Below are positions 9,008 to 19,821 of a DNA stretch of 38,936 nt, piece after piece; the stretch's first letter is position 1; each line of letters begins with the position of its first letter. The stretch is from positions 1 through 38,936 of the forward strand of contig JAURMX010000027.1 in NCBI GenBank assembly GCA_030830475.1, in the 5' to 3' direction. The translations under genes were made by a program, and so were the position numbers. The stretch is from Candidatus Nanopelagicales bacterium. GTDB lineage: Bacteria > Actinomycetota > Actinomycetes > Nanopelagicales > Nanopelagicaceae. Below the pieces are notes generated by a model. The model was not told the DNA's origin, ran no database searches, and saw only the letters and a list, made by a program, of their open reading frames with translations.

Positions 9008-9876
9008 TACCGCTCCTTTCTGCGTGCTGTAATCCAACGTGGTCTGTTGTTTAAATCAGTGTAATGAGAAATCTCAGAGTAATCCGCGCTAAGTTTTTGC
9101 TCAAGTGCCGAACTCTGATTCTCGAAATGTTCCATAATTAGCAAACCCCCACCCTTTAACAATCGAGTAGCGGCAGCGATAAATTGAAGTGGGGCCTGCA
9201 TGCCATTCATGGAACCGCCAAATAAAGCCTCATGTGGTTCATTTTGCTTGACGAGATCCGGCAGCACGGTCTCATTCGGAATATAGGGAGGATTGGCTAC
9301 AACAATGTTGCACTTAACGCCTTGTAGTGCATTTGAGACATCATCATGAATAACCCGAACATCAACCTCATGCCGTGAAATGTTCTTCTTTAACCATTCA
9401 ACCGCTGATGCGGATTTCTCCACCGCAACAATATGAACCGGCATTTTGCGCTGTGCCGCTTCATGAGCGATTGAAATCGCTATTGCACCGCTACCCGCAC
9501 CCAAATCTATGATGCTCACATCAGGCACGGAGGATAGATTCGGCGCTGATTGAATCCGTTCTATTTCAACTAGAGCGGCATCAACTAATAACTCTGTCTC
9601 TGGCCGCGGAATCAAAACACCAGGACCGACGGAAAATGTTAAATAACGGAATGGGGCCTCACCTGTTAAGTACTGAGTAGGGGTTCCTGATTTTCTTGCC
9701 TGCACCATCTCTTGAAACAACTCTTGCTGTTCTGTATTCAATATGAACTCTCTGGCATGTAAATCCATACGCGAAGCACCAACAACATGAGCCAACATCA
9801 ACTCGGCATCTACCGTTGGAATATCAAACTCTGATAGCTCTTGCTTTACTTTCTTTAGAATCTCTTTAATGCTCAT
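9007..9876 (-). CDS. prmC: Peptide chain release factor N5-glutamine methyltransferase
   Basis: PrmC methylates the glutamine of the GGQ motif in RF1 and RF2 using S-adenosylmethionine. The 289-residue protein has an N-terminal helical domain, the segment RYLTFSVGPGVLIPRPETE, the SAM site LGAGSGAIA (residues 125-133) and the catalytic NPPY at 195-198. It lies 5 bp after prfA, which encodes its own substrate RF1, and overlaps the Sua5-type gene by 1 bp. Confidence 0.96.
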   Translation of the reverse strand: MSIKEILKKVKQELSEFDIPTVDAELMLAHVVGASRMDLHAREFILNTEQQELFQEMVQARKSGTPTQYLTGEAPFRYLTFSVGPGVLIPRPETELLVDAALVEIERIQSAPNLSSVPDVSIIDLGAGSGAIAISIAHEAAQRKMPVHIVAVEKSASAVEWLKKNISRHEVDVRVIHDDVSNALQGVKCNIVVANPPYIPNETVLPDLVKQNEPHEALFGGSMNGMQAPLQFIAAATRLLKGGGLLIMEHFENQSSALEQKLSADYSEISHYTDLNNRPRWITARRKER

Positions 9877-9881
9877 GAGAT

Positions 9882-10976
9882 TTACGCTTCTGCTGCTGCG
9901 AGCTTCTCTGCTTTGTCCGCCTCAAGCAGAGCATTGATTACATCATCTAACTCACCATTTAGTACCGCATCGAGGTTGTTAGCTTTGAAATTAACTCGGT
10001 GATCACTTAGACGATTTTCTGGAAAGTTGTAGGTTCGGATGCGCTCTGAGCGATCTACGGTGCGCACCTGGCTCTTGCGAGTTGCAGCCGCTTCTGCATC
10101 AGCAGCCTCTTGAGCCGCAGCCAAAAGTCGGGCACGCAAAATACGCAACGCTGACTCTTTATTTTGCAACTGGCTCTTTTCATTCTGACAAGAAACCACA
10201 ATTCCGGTAGGTATATGTGTAATACGCACCGCAGAGTCCGTTGTGTTAACGCTCTGTCCGCCGGGCCCGGATGAGCGATAGACATCGATACGTAACTCAT
10301 TCATATTTATCTGCACATCAATCTCTTCCGCTTCAGGCAACACCAAAACACCGGCAGCGGAGGTGTGAATTCGCCCCTGTGATTCGGTTTCTGGTACTCG
10401 TTGCACACGGTGTACGCCACCTTCAAACTTCAACTTAGAAAACGGGGCTTTTCCTGGCTCGGTACCGCCACGAGCTTTCACCGCAACGGAGATATCTTTA
10501 TATCCACCTAAATCACTTTCGGTGGCATCGATGATTTCAGTTTTCCAACCCTGCTTTTCTGCATAGCGCAGATACATGCGCAGTAAATCGCCAGCAAAGA
10601 GGGCGGATTCATCACCACCTGCCCCAGCCTTGATCTCCAAAATGACATCGCGATCATCATTTGGATCGCGTGGCAAAAGCAGCTCCTCCAATTTTTCTGC
10701 TGCATCTTGCAGGCTAACCTCTAATGCAGGAAGTTCGGCCGCAAATCCCTCATCAACCTCTACTAACTCTTTTGCAGCAGCTAGATCATCCTCTGCCTTT
10801 TTATAGGAACGATAACCGGCAATTACCGGACCGAGTTGGGCATAACGTTTACCTAGTTGGCGAGCTTTACCTTGATCAGCGTGAATAGATGGATCGGCCA
10901 TCGCAGCTTCAAGAGTTTCATACTCTTTAAGAATCTCTGGCATACTCGCAAAGCGATCAGCTTTCTTATCAGTCAT
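9882..10976 (-). CDS. prfA: Peptide chain release factor 1
   Basis: RF1 reads UAA and UAG and triggers peptide release. The 364-residue protein contains the GGQ loop ([18 protein letters not shown]) and the codon-recognition segment [20 protein letters not shown], where the P-x-T motif is PET. The start is set at ATG 10976 because AGGAG lies 8 nt upstream; a TTG at 10994 would place the start before that site and add six residues. The first gene after the rpmE terminator, it shares a transcript with prmC. Confidence 0.97.
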   Translation of the reverse strand: MTDKKADRFASMPEILKEYETLEAAMADPSIHADQGKARQLGKRYAQLGPVIAGYRSYKKAEDDLAAAKELVEVDEGFAAELPALEVSLQDAAEKLEELLLPRDPNDDRDVILEIKAGAGGDESALFAGDLLRMYLRYAEKQGWKTEIIDATESDLGGYKDISVAVKARGGTEPGKAPFSKLKFEGGVHRVQRVPETESQGRIHTSAAGVLVLPEAEEIDVQINMNELRIDVYRSSGPGGQSVNTTDSAVRITHIPTGIVVSCQNEKSQLQNKESALRILRARLLAAAQEAADAEAAATRKSQVRTVDRSERIRTYNFPENRLSDHRVNFKANNLDAVLNGELDDVINALLEADKAEKLAAAEA

Positions 10977-11024
10977 CTCATCTACTCCTTTCAATTACCT
11001 TAACTCTAAAAACTCAATAAATAA

Positions 11025-11068
11025 CAAAAGACCGCACCCTCGCCAAATGCGAGAGCAACGGTCTTTGT
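11025..11068 (-). terminator. Intrinsic terminator after rpmE
   Basis: On the minus strand AAAGACCG pairs with CGGTCTTT, with an inner CTCGC/GCGAG stem, followed by TTGTTATTT. It lies between the rpmE stop and the prfA start. The outer arms are flanked by A and T tracts on both sides, so it may work in both directions, but only minus-strand genes are nearby. Confidence 0.8.
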
Positions 11069-11076
11069 TAGGAAAG

Positions 11077-11295
11077 CTACTTCTTGTTTTGTTGCTTCTT
11101 GAAACGCTCTTCGAACTTAGCTACACGTCCGCCAGTATCAAGGATGCGCTGCTTGCCGGTGTAGAACGGATGGCACACGGAGCAAACTTCAACAAATAGT
11201 GAGCCGGATGAAATGGTTGAGCGGGTACTAAAGGTTTCACCGCAACCACAGGTAACTGTGGTCTCCTTATATTCAGGATGAATATCGTTCTTCAT
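11077..11295 (-). CDS. rpmE: 50S ribosomal protein L31, zinc-binding form
   Basis: The 72-residue protein starts [20 protein letters not shown] and has Cys16, Cys18, Cys38 and Cys41, the four-cysteine zinc site of the C+ form of L31. The central HPFYTGKQR is the family signature and the tail is lysine-rich. An AAGGAG ribosome binding site precedes the ATG. It lies between rho and prfA, as in other actinobacteria. In organisms with a second zinc-free L31, the zinc form is exchanged under zinc shortage; no second copy is in this window. Confidence 0.97.
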   Translation of the reverse strand: MKNDIHPEYKETTVTCGCGETFSTRSTISSGSLFVEVCSVCHPFYTGKQRILDTGGRVAKFEERFKKQQNKK

Positions 11296-11402
11296 TGTTG
11301 CTCCTTGTGTTGGGCTGGGTCCGAAACCTTCGGTGAACCAGCTCGTAAATAATGAGGGAAGGCTACCTAAGCCACCCCAGTTCGAGCCAATCCGTGCTGG
11401 AT

Positions 11403-13031
11403 TTACTCGCCTTTCGGGGATTGATCGGGTCCAACGGTGGTCTTCTGGACCTGCATCAAGAACTCAACATTGGATTTGGTGCCCTTCATCTTCTCAAGCA
11501 ACAACTCCAATGCTTGCTGAGAATCCAAAGCATGAAGCACGCGACGTAACTTCCAAACAATGTTTAGCTCTTCAGGACCCATCAAAATCTCTTCTTTACG
11601 GGTACCTGATGCATCGACATCAACCGCGGGGAAGATGCGCTTGTCAGCAAACTTACGATCTAGCTTCAACTCCATATTTCCGGTGCCCTTGAACTCTTCA
11701 AAGATAACCTCATCCATCTTTGAACCAGTTTCAACTAGTGCGGTAGCCAGAATTGTTAATGAGCCGCCATCTTCAATGTTACGAGCAGCTCCAAAGAACT
11801 TCTTTGGTGGATACAAAGCTGCTGAATCAACACCACCAGAAAGAATTCGACCTGATGCTGGAGCTGCGATGTTGTAGGCACGGCCCAAACGAGTAATCGA
11901 ATCTAGTAATACAACTACATCATGACCTAATTCGACCAGACGCTTTGCGCGTTCGATGGCTAACTCTGCAACCGTAGTGTGATCATCAGCTGGACGATCA
12001 AAGGTGGAGGCGATTACCTCTCCCTTGACTGAGCGTTGCATGTCGGTAACCTCTTCTGGACGCTCATCAACCAAAACCACCATTAAGTGACACTCAGGGT
12101 TGTTAGTTGTAATTGCATTTGCAATTGATTGCAAAACCATGGTCTTACCGGCCTTAGGTGGCGAAACAATTAGTCCGCGTTGTCCTTTTCCAATCGGTGC
12201 AATTAAATCGATGACACGGGTGGTCAATATGTTGGGCTGTGTTTCTAAACGCAATCTCTCTTGCGGATAAAGCGGAACTAGCTTGGAGAACTCCACGCGA
12301 TCACGGGCGCTCTCTGGTTCCATGCCATTAACAGTTTCGAGACGGACCAAAGCATTGAACTTCTCGCGGCGCTCTCCCTCTCGTGGTTGGCGCACCTGAC
12401 CGGTAATTACATCACCTTTACGTAATCCATAACGTCGTACCTGTTGCAATGAAACATAAACATCATTTGGGCCAGGCAGATAGCCGCCAGTGCGCAAAAA
12501 TGCATAGTTATCAAGAATATCTAGCAAGCCACCGACTGGAAGTAATACATCATCCTCTGAAATCACGATTTCGCGATCACGTCCACCGCGGTCACGATCT
12601 CTGTTCCGATCTCGGCCACCACGGTCGCGATGGCGATCTCTACGCCATTCACGATCATTTCCGCGATCACTTCCACGATCACTACGCTCGGAACGATCGT
12701 TGTCTCTATTGCTTGAACTGTCAGAATCAGATCCGCTGGAGTTTGAATCCTCGTCATCTTCCTCATCAGAATCCTCAGAGTTGTCGCTATTGTCATTGCC
12801 TTGCTTATTGCGGTTGCGACGTTGATTTCTCTCAGCACGGCGCGCTTCTCGCTCCGCCTTCGCTGCTTCTCGGTTAGCGGCTTGCAGATCGGTAATCGCC
12901 TTAACTAAATCAGGCTTCTTTAACTCTGCCGCATTTTCAATTCCAAGATTTGTTGCAATCTTACGTAGCTCTGGGAGAAGTAACGCAGAAAGGTCACCAG
13001 AATCTCGCCGAGCGCTTTTTGTATCTGCCAT
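11403..13031 (-). CDS. rho: Transcription termination factor Rho with disordered insertion
   Basis: Rho is the hexameric RNA helicase that terminates transcription. The 542-residue protein starts with the Rho N-domain ([28 protein letters not shown]). About residues 60-155 form an insertion that is first Asn/Ser/Asp/Glu-rich, then made of Arg/Asp/Gly repeats. The RNA-binding domain follows ([20 protein letters not shown]) and then the ATPase core with Walker [22 protein letters not shown] and the [12 protein letters not shown] segment. High-GC actinobacteria carry similar insertions, which add RNA contacts. It sits after thrB with a 200-bp leader. Confidence 0.97.
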   Translation of the reverse strand: MADTKSARRDSGDLSALLLPELRKIATNLGIENAAELKKPDLVKAITDLQAANREAAKAEREARRAERNQRRNRNKQGNDNSDNSEDSDEEDDEDSNSSGSDSDSSSNRDNDRSERSDRGSDRGNDREWRRDRHRDRGGRDRNRDRDRGGRDREIVISEDDVLLPVGGLLDILDNYAFLRTGGYLPGPNDVYVSLQQVRRYGLRKGDVITGQVRQPREGERREKFNALVRLETVNGMEPESARDRVEFSKLVPLYPQERLRLETQPNILTTRVIDLIAPIGKGQRGLIVSPPKAGKTMVLQSIANAITTNNPECHLMVVLVDERPEEVTDMQRSVKGEVIASTFDRPADDHTTVAELAIERAKRLVELGHDVVVLLDSITRLGRAYNIAAPASGRILSGGVDSAALYPPKKFFGAARNIEDGGSLTILATALVETGSKMDEVIFEEFKGTGNMELKLDRKFADKRIFPAVDVDASGTRKEEILMGPEELNIVWKLRRVLHALDSQQALELLLEKMKGTKSNVEFLMQVQKTTVGPDQSPKGE

Positions 13032-13046
13032 TTAGATTTCTTTTCC

Positions 13047-13063
13047 AGACTTTTGAAAAGTCT
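13047..13063 (-). promoter_or_regulatory. 17-bp inverted repeat in the rho leader
   Basis: AGACTTTT-x-AAAAGTCT is a perfect 8+8 bp inverted repeat with a single central base, 15 nt before the rho ATG and directly ahead of the GGAAAAG that may act as the ribosome binding site. The 200-bp thrB-rho gap (13032-13231) shows no ORF or clear promoter otherwise. rho genes are often autoregulated through their leader; this repeat is a candidate operator or pause site. A one-base loop argues against a simple RNA hairpin with all eight pairs. Confidence 0.5.
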
Positions 13064-13231
13064 TAGTGAGGTTAGGGGTAAAGATTTTTTGCTTTTAAGT
13101 ATTTTCAAGATTGTGGGCTCAGTTACCGCCCGACGAGCCTGAAATCTACCAGCAGGGTTGGCCAACTCCAAAATCGAAAAAGTGTGATTGGGGGCGTTTA
13201 AAAGCGGTCAAAACTTGGTTTGAGGCTGGAT

Positions 13232-14179
13232 TTATACGTTGGAGAGCGTGGCGCCGCTAGTAGCAATCTCAATATCCAGCGGTTGGAAATGATCCCCCGC
13301 GCTGCGAACGATGTCATCGTGTTCTGCACTGGTGCCGGCGTGAAGGACCAAAACAGAAGGACCAGCCCCAGAAATCATCGCTGCAACACCTGCGCCTCTC
13401 AATTTATTTACCAGATCGACGGAGCGGGGCATGCCCTCACGTCGGTACTGCTGGTGCAGATGATCCTCGGTTGCTACAAATAACAACTCAGGCCGTACCG
13501 ACAAAGCATGTACTAAAAGAGCGCTGCGACCTGCGTTAATTGAAGCGTCTTTGTGGGGCACTATCTCTGGCAACATCTTGCGGGCTTTGCCAGTTGAAAG
13601 TTGGGTATTGGGCATTAAAACCAAAGCCCGGATACTAGGGTCAACTGAAAATCCTGTCGCGCAACCGGTTGCAACACCTGCACGATCCTCCATCCAGGAA
13701 ATAGTTGCTCCACCTAAAGCTGCGGCTGAAACATTATCGGGATGACCTTCTAAATCAGTTGCTAACGCGATCAAATCATCATCATTCATCAAGCTGTTTC
13801 CAGAGAGAACTAATCCACGAGCTAGTGATAAGCCGCCAACGATTGCTGCTGCTGAGGAACCTAATCCTCGACCGTGTGGGATGGAGTTGAGTGCACGCAA
13901 TGCGATGCCACGTGGTTTGCCTCCCATGAATTCAAATCCGGCCATCATCGCTTTGATGACTAAATGTTTGGCATCCTTCTTAACTTCGTCGGCGCCCTCA
14001 CCGGTTACATCAACATCAAACACCTCATCATCCAAAATCTGCGCAACGTAAATATCTCGCAGCTCCAAAGCTAATCCCAGTGCATCAAAACCAGGTCCTA
14101 GGTTTGCCGCACTTGCCGGCACACTTACCTGCATCGGAGTTGCTTTATAAGTTAAACGATCTTTAAAGCCACGGGCCAT
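13232..14179 (-). CDS. thrB: Homoserine kinase
   Basis: This GHMP-family kinase phosphorylates homoserine on the way to threonine. The 315-residue protein has the substrate-binding N-terminal motif VPASAANLGPGFDALGLAL, the phosphate loop PHGRGLGSSAAAIVGG, and the C-terminal GAGPSVLVL motif. It lies 2 bp after thrC, so hom, thrC and thrB form one unit for threonine synthesis. Length is normal. Confidence 0.97.
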   Translation of the reverse strand: MARGFKDRLTYKATPMQVSVPASAANLGPGFDALGLALELRDIYVAQILDDEVFDVDVTGEGADEVKKDAKHLVIKAMMAGFEFMGGKPRGIALRALNSIPHGRGLGSSAAAIVGGLSLARGLVLSGNSLMNDDDLIALATDLEGHPDNVSAAALGGATISWMEDRAGVATGCATGFSVDPSIRALVLMPNTQLSTGKARKMLPEIVPHKDASINAGRSALLVHALSVRPELLFVATEDHLHQQYRREGMPRSVDLVNKLRGAGVAAMISGAGPSVLVLHAGTSAEHDDIVRSAGDHFQPLDIEIATSGATLSNV

Positions 14180-14181
14180 GT

Positions 14182-15261
14182 TTAAGCCAATCCAATTACT
14201 TCTGCCGCTTTGTCGACATCAACTGGAATTACAGTCGGGCTCGCAGCGCCATCTAATACCCACTGCACATCTTTCAAACCATTTCCAGTAACGGTAATGA
14301 CAATTTTTTTATTCTTCGGCAACCTGCCCTGTGTTTTGTATTTGATCAAACCAGCGATACCAGCAGCGCTAGAAGGTTCAACAAATACACCCTCCTTGGC
14401 CGCTACCAAGCGATATGCGCTCAAGATCTCCTCATCAGAAACCATATCTATTACGCCCTTGGATTCATTACGGGCGGCAACTGCGAAATCCCAGGAAGCT
14501 GGATTGCCAATACGAATCGCGGTTGCAATCGTCTCTGGATTCTTTACTACTTCGCCACGCACAATCGGCGCTGCGCCCTCTGCCTGGAAACCCCACATCT
14601 GTGGCAGAGTCTTTGAGACTCCATCTGCTTTGTACTCTTTATAACCCTTCCAATACGCGGTGATGTTTCCGGCATTTCCTACTGGGAGCGCATGAATATC
14701 TGGCGCAAAGCCAAGTGCATCTACCACCTCAAAGGATGCGGTTTTTTGACCCTCAATACGGAATGGGTTAACAGAATTAACTAATGAAACTGGGTATTTT
14801 TCAGAAAGTTCGCGGGCGAGATCCAAGCAATCATCAAAGTTTCCATCGACCTGCAATAACTTTGAACCATGTGCAATCGCTTGCGCTAACTTACCCATGG
14901 CAATTTTTCCTTGCGGCACCAGGACAACGGGTGTCATACCAGCTTTGGTTGCATAGGCAGCAGCACTGGCAGAGGTATTTCCAGTTGAAGCGCAGATAAC
15001 CGCCTGAGCGCCATTTTCAGCTGCCTTGGAGATTGCCATCGTCATACCGCGATCCTTAAAGGATCCGGTTGGATTAGCGCCTTCAAACTTTAACCAAACC
15101 TCGTTATCTAACATCTCTGAAATCACACACGCATAAATAAGAGGTGTGCCACCTTCGCACAATGAAACGACAGGGGTCTTCTTGCTGACCGGAAGTCTGT
15201 GGCGATACTCCTCAATCACTCCGCGCCACTGATGTGCGCCCTTTTTCTTAAATAGGCTCAC
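14182..15261 (-). CDS. thrC: Threonine synthase
   Basis: This PLP enzyme converts O-phosphohomoserine to threonine. The 359-residue protein carries the PLP lysine in [15 protein letters not shown], the [13 protein letters not shown] loop and the VTGNGLKD motif near the C-terminus. It is the short actinobacterial/plant-like form. The start is GTG 15261, overlapping the hom stop by 4 bp (GTGA) with AAGGAA upstream inside hom. Confidence 0.97.
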   Translation of the reverse strand: MSLFKKKGAHQWRGVIEEYRHRLPVSKKTPVVSLCEGGTPLIYACVISEMLDNEVWLKFEGANPTGSFKDRGMTMAISKAAENGAQAVICASTGNTSASAAAYATKAGMTPVVLVPQGKIAMGKLAQAIAHGSKLLQVDGNFDDCLDLARELSEKYPVSLVNSVNPFRIEGQKTASFEVVDALGFAPDIHALPVGNAGNITAYWKGYKEYKADGVSKTLPQMWGFQAEGAAPIVRGEVVKNPETIATAIRIGNPASWDFAVAARNESKGVIDMVSDEEILSAYRLVAAKEGVFVEPSSAAGIAGLIKYKTQGRLPKNKKIVITVTGNGLKDVQWVLDGAASPTVIPVDVDKAAEVIGLA

Positions 15262-16556
15262 TTGCCACTTCCTTCAATTCGCAGAACACTCTCGACACTT
15301 TTAACGACATCACTTTGTGTTAGCGCCACAACGGTTTTCTTTAAGGCTTTTTCCGGAGCAGTGTGGGTAGCCACAATTAACTCAGCGCTATCTCCCCGTC
15401 CCGTTTGGCGCACTGTTTCAATAGAAACATTGCTGGAAGCAAATAGTTGTGCAACGGTAGCAAGAACACCTGGTTTATCCGCTACCTCAACCCTTATGAG
15501 ATAACGGGAGTCCACATCATCTATCGGAGCGATTCCTAGATCCGCATAATCTGTTTCGCCATGACCCTCAACACCTCTTGTTTTATTGCGGGCTACCGCA
15601 ATCAAATCACCAAGTATTGCGCTGGCGGTTGGGGCGCCACCTGCTCCCCGACCATAAAACATCAACTCTCCAGCAGATTCCGCCTCAACAAACACCGCGT
15701 TAAAAGCTTTTCGTACTGAGGCAAGCGGGTGCTGACGAGAGACCAATGTTGGATGCACCCGTACTGAAACTCGATTGTCCGCGGTCAACTCCGCAATGGC
15801 TAACAACTTAATTACATGGTTCATGTCGCGTGCTACCGCCACATCACGCGCAGTCAGCTTAGAGATGCCTTCACAGTAAACATCTGAGGATGAAACTCTG
15901 GTGTGAAAGGCTAATCCCGCCAAAATTGCAGCTTTAGCAGCGGCATCATGTCCTTCGATATCCGCTGTGGGATCGGCTTCAGCAAAACCTAATGCTTGAG
16001 CCTCTTTCAAGACATCAGCAAAGGCCGAACCCTCTTCATCCATTTTAGTAAGGATGTAATTGGTAGTTCCATTAACAATTCCCATAACCCGATGTACATG
16101 ATCACCAACAATTGACTCACGCATCGGGCGCAATATTGGAATCGCACCACCAACCGCTGCTTCGTAATAAAGATCTACACCATTCTTATCTGCGGCATCA
16201 AACAGCTCTCCTCCATGCTGCGCAAGTAAAGCTTTGTTAGCGGTAATGATTGATTTGCCATTTTTGATTGCGGTCAAAATCAATTCCCGTGCCGGTTCAA
16301 TTCCACCCATAACTTCAATAACAATCTGAATATTGGGATCGGTTACTACAGAGTTTGCATCTGCGGTCAGGATTTCATTTGGTACGAATTCTCGCTTGGC
16401 ATTTATATTCTTAACCGCCACTTTGCTAAGTTTTAAAGTAGCTCCAGATCGAGCTGCAAAATCCCCCGAGTCCTCCTGCAACAATCGAGCAACATTTGAG
16501 CCGACAACGCCGCAACCCAACATGCCCACGTTCAAGGTGGTAACCGCTGCGTTCAT
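15258..16556 (-). CDS. hom: Homoserine dehydrogenase with C-terminal ACT domain
   Basis: The enzyme reduces aspartate semialdehyde to homoserine. The 432-residue protein has the Rossmann motif [16 protein letters not shown], the NADP-binding domain, the catalytic segment [15 protein letters not shown] with [20 protein letters not shown], and a C-terminal ACT domain ([20 protein letters not shown]), the usual site for threonine feedback. Three start codons lie in a row (TTG 16562, ATG 16559, ATG 16556); the last has the best spacing to AAGGAG. It follows lysA by some 40 bp. Confidence 0.97.
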   Translation of the reverse strand: MNAAVTTLNVGMLGCGVVGSNVARLLQEDSGDFAARSGATLKLSKVAVKNINAKREFVPNEILTADANSVVTDPNIQIVIEVMGGIEPARELILTAIKNGKSIITANKALLAQHGGELFDAADKNGVDLYYEAAVGGAIPILRPMRESIVGDHVHRVMGIVNGTTNYILTKMDEEGSAFADVLKEAQALGFAEADPTADIEGHDAAAKAAILAGLAFHTRVSSSDVYCEGISKLTARDVAVARDMNHVIKLLAIAELTADNRVSVRVHPTLVSRQHPLASVRKAFNAVFVEAESAGELMFYGRGAGGAPTASAILGDLIAVARNKTRGVEGHGETDYADLGIAPIDDVDSRYLIRVEVADKPGVLATVAQLFASSNVSIETVRQTGRGDSAELIVATHTAPEKALKKTVVALTQSDVVKSVESVLRIEGSGK

Positions 16557-16598
16557 CATCAACTCCTTTTTCCTATATTTGAAACTCTAAAGGTTTTC

Positions 16599-17960
16599 TT
16601 ACTCTGCGATCCTTCGAGGCTTCTCATCCACCTCTAAGGCTAGAAGGTCAGCGTAGCTTTCCCTTCTAATGATGGTTCGTGCCGTTTGATTAAACACTGA
16701 AATCACAGGTGGCCGAACCATATGGTTGTAATTGTTGGCCATGCTGCGGCCATATGCACCGGTAGCCGGGGTTGCCAGAAGATCGCCTGGAACAATATCT
16801 GAAGGCAGTTGCACATCATTAATCACAATATCTCCAGTCTCGCAATGCTTTCCAACCACTCTAGCCATTCTCAATGGTGCCGTACTTATGCGATTTACCA
16901 AATCAATGGAGTACTCCGCGTCATACAAAGCGGTACGTAAGTTGTCGCTCATGCCACCATCTACTGAAACGTACCAACGCTTTGATCCATCCTCCAAGAC
17001 AACCTCCTTGGTTGTCCCCACCTCATAGAGAGTAATCATGGCCGGGCCAACAATCGCTCTTCCCGGTTCAATAGAAATTTTTGGAACCGCCAAATTATTT
17101 TTGCCACACTCCGCAGTTACAGTTTTCGATAATTTTTCCATTATTTGATTGGCATCGCTAGGGTCGTCGCCGTCTACATATGCAATCCCATATCCGCCAC
17201 CCAAATCCAACTCTGGTAGCTCGACACCAAACTGCGCTTTGTACTTCGACAACATCTCAATCAATCTTGCAGCTGAGGTTTCAAATGCATCCGATACAAA
17301 GATCTGCGAACCAATATGGGCGTGAAAACCTTGCAAACTTAAAGAATCATGTTTTGTTGTAGCCAACACCGCATCCCATGCTGCGCCAGATGCAATAGAA
17401 AAACCAAACTTCACATCTTCATGTGCAGTTGAGATTGCCTCATGGGTGTGCGCATCAACTCCCGGGGTTAAACGCAATAGGACTTTTTGTACAACACCCT
17501 TGTTGTGAGCGTTTTTTGCTACCCGCTCGATCTCCTGCAAAGAGTCAACGACGATGGTGCCCACTCGATAATCAATAGCATCGGCAATCTCCTCTTCAGA
17601 TTTGTTATTGCCATGCAGTTCTATGCGCTCGGCCGGAAAATTTGCTGCTTTGGCTACCGCCAACTCTCCTCCGGTACAGACATCTAATCCCAAGCCACTT
17701 TGCTCGACCCAGTGAACAATCTCCTTTGAAATAAAGGCTTTTGCTGCGTAGTACGCGGTTCCAGCGTTGTCGCCAAAGTGTTTGTCTAATGCGCTCTTCC
17801 ATTGCGCGGCTCGCAATTTGAAATCTGCTTCATCCAAAATAAATGCTGGTGTTCCGAATTCGCGCGCTAAGACGGGCAACGAACATCCACCTACAGCGAT
17901 GACACCGAATTCTTCAGTTGTTGTTGAGGGCCAAACTTTTGGATTGAACATATTGGTCAT
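16599..17960 (-). CDS. lysA: Diaminopimelate decarboxylase
   Basis: This PLP enzyme of the alanine racemase fold makes lysine from meso-DAP. The 453-residue protein has the PLP lysine in YYAAKAFISKE, the glycine-rich phosphate site LDLGGGYGIAY, the EPGRAIVGPA segment and VVGKHCETGD with the catalytic cysteine. It lies 2 bp after argS, the classic actinobacterial argS-lysA pair, where in Corynebacterium the pair is transcribed together and responds to lysine and arginine (family knowledge). Confidence 0.97.
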   Translation of the reverse strand: MTNMFNPKVWPSTTTEEFGVIAVGGCSLPVLAREFGTPAFILDEADFKLRAAQWKSALDKHFGDNAGTAYYAAKAFISKEIVHWVEQSGLGLDVCTGGELAVAKAANFPAERIELHGNNKSEEEIADAIDYRVGTIVVDSLQEIERVAKNAHNKGVVQKVLLRLTPGVDAHTHEAISTAHEDVKFGFSIASGAAWDAVLATTKHDSLSLQGFHAHIGSQIFVSDAFETSAARLIEMLSKYKAQFGVELPELDLGGGYGIAYVDGDDPSDANQIMEKLSKTVTAECGKNNLAVPKISIEPGRAIVGPAMITLYEVGTTKEVVLEDGSKRWYVSVDGGMSDNLRTALYDAEYSIDLVNRISTAPLRMARVVGKHCETGDIVINDVQLPSDIVPGDLLATPATGAYGRSMANNYNHMVRPPVISVFNQTARTIIRRESYADLLALEVDEKPRRIAE

Positions 17961-17962
17961 GG

Positions 17963-19639
17963 CTACATCCGCTCCGGTGCGCTAACGCCCAGCATGGATA
18001 GTCCATTGTTGATTACCTGTCTGGTTGCTTCACAAAGAATTACTCTGGTGCGATGGATATCTGAAATTGGCTCGTCACCCATTGGAATAACTCGACAATC
18101 GTTATAAAAACCATGGTAAAGAGTTGCTAACTCTTCAATGTAACGCGCGATGCGATGTGGTTGCCGTAATTCGGCAGCGCTTGCCACCACTCGGGGATAT
18201 TCGGCAAGACCCCCGAGCAACTCACGCTCGCGCTCATGAAGCAAAAGCTCGGCTTTGAAGTCGGCGAGGTTTACCTTCAAGCCTAAATCCTCTGCATTGC
18301 GAAGCACTGCACAAATTCGGGCGTGCGCATACTGCACGTAATAAACCGGATTGTCGTTGGTGCGCTTTTTCAATAAATCAACATCTAGCACCATAGGTGT
18401 ATCAACTGGATAACGAATTAATGTGTAACGAGCTGCATCAACTCCAACTTTTTCTACCAACTCTTCCAAGGTGATTATGGTTCCAGCCCGCTTGGAGAGT
18501 TTGATTTCTTGGCCACTCTCCATAATCTTTACGAGTTGGCCAATCAATACATGAATATTGAACTCCGGATCATCACCAGCGCATGCCGCTGTTGCTTTTA
18601 GCCTTCCTACATATCCATGATGGTCTGCGCCCAGCATATAAATACAGATATCAAAGCCGCGGTTTCTTTTATCTATGTAATAAGCGGTATCCGAAGCAAA
18701 GTAGGAGAGTTCGCCACCAGATTTAACTAATACCCGATCTTTATCATCGCCAAAATCAGTAGTGCGCAACCAGGTGGCACCCTCAGATTCAAATACATGA
18801 CCCTGCGACTTTAAGGTTTGCAATGCTTTGTCTAGAGCCTCACCCGAGTGCAAGGAACGCTCCGAAAACCAAACATCGAAGTGAGTCCCAAAGTTATCAA
18901 GTACATCTTTTTGATGTTGAAGTTGGAGAGCATAACCAGCTTCACGAAATGCGATGATTCCTTCTGTCTCATTTAGGTCTTTGTACTCCGGATGTTGAGC
19001 CAGAATTAATTTGGCTAAATCATCTATGTACTCACCTTGGTAACCATCCTCCGGGCGAGCTTCACCTCGTGCAGCAGCTCGTAATGAAGCACCAAACAAA
19101 TCCAATTGGGTCCCACGATCATTAATGTAAAACTCTCTTACAACCTCCGCACCACCTGCAGCTAAGACACTGCCGAGCGCATCACCAACGGCAGCCCAAC
19201 GGGTGTGACCAAGATGAAGTGGGCCAGTTGGATTTGCGCTAATAAATTCAAGATTTATTTTTTTGCCTGCTAAAACTTTCACCTGACCAAAATTCTGCTT
19301 TTCATTCAGGATTGAGAAAACAATCGCACCTTGACTGGATTTGGCGAGTGTTAAATTAATAAAACCAGGACCAGCAATATCAACGCTTTCGATATTTGAG
19401 TTGTCTCTTAGTCCGGTTGCAATTAATTCAGCAATCTCACGCGGCGTCTTGCCGGATGGTTTGGCCAAAGCTAACGCGATTGAGGTTGCGTAATCTCCAT
19501 GATCACGATTCTTGGGCCGCTCCAAGACGATTTCTTTCACGACCGCAAGTTGGAGTACAGAATCCGGTAGCTCCCCCGCAGAAACCAAATCAGCGACTTG
19601 TTTAGAGAGGCTCTCGCTCAGAGCCAGAAATGGGTCCAT
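17963..19639 (-). CDS. argS: Arginyl-tRNA synthetase
   Basis: This class I synthetase charges tRNA-Arg. The protein has the N-terminal domain with ERPKNRDHGDYATSIALALA, the HIGH-type motif in SANPTGPLHLGHTRWAAVGD, the KMSKR equivalent in IKLSKRAGTIITLEELV, and the C-terminal anticodon-binding DALR domain (YYVQYAHARICAVLRNAE). The start is set at ATG 19639 (558 residues) because it places HGDYA at the usual distance from the N-terminus; GTG 19693 would add 18 residues. Neither has a good ribosome binding site. Confidence 0.95.
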   Translation of the reverse strand: MDPFLALSESLSKQVADLVSAGELPDSVLQLAVVKEIVLERPKNRDHGDYATSIALALAKPSGKTPREIAELIATGLRDNSNIESVDIAGPGFINLTLAKSSQGAIVFSILNEKQNFGQVKVLAGKKINLEFISANPTGPLHLGHTRWAAVGDALGSVLAAGGAEVVREFYINDRGTQLDLFGASLRAAARGEARPEDGYQGEYIDDLAKLILAQHPEYKDLNETEGIIAFREAGYALQLQHQKDVLDNFGTHFDVWFSERSLHSGEALDKALQTLKSQGHVFESEGATWLRTTDFGDDKDRVLVKSGGELSYFASDTAYYIDKRNRGFDICIYMLGADHHGYVGRLKATAACAGDDPEFNIHVLIGQLVKIMESGQEIKLSKRAGTIITLEELVEKVGVDAARYTLIRYPVDTPMVLDVDLLKKRTNDNPVYYVQYAHARICAVLRNAEDLGLKVNLADFKAELLLHERERELLGGLAEYPRVVASAAELRQPHRIARYIEELATLYHGFYNDCRVIPMGDEPISDIHRTRVILCEATRQVINNGLSMLGVSAPERM

Positions 19640-19821
19640 GGCAGCCCGCCCTAAATCAGATGGGCTCACACTTGAGGAGGTATCTGGGGTCACCTAGGCA
19701 AGGCTACCGACCCAAGCCCGCTTCCCGCGCACTCCCCGTTATTCAATTGTTATGAGACGGCTGCCCAAATAATGGGATTTTCTCTTTTCTTAAGATTGGC
19801 TGAAAAGTAGCGTTCGCGGTG

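Noticed and set aside
10300-10460. PET in place of PAT or PVT at the RF1 codon-recognition motif
   Set aside because: The P-x-T pattern is kept and the middle residue varies among known RF1 proteins; there is no sign of altered stop-codon use, as genes here end in TAA, TAG and TGA alike.
12449-12877. His-rich (plus) and Ile/Val-rich (minus) alternative frames within rho
   Set aside because: They are by-products of the Arg/Asp codon repeats (CGN GAY) of the Rho insertion; the Rho frame is continuous with conserved domains on both sides.
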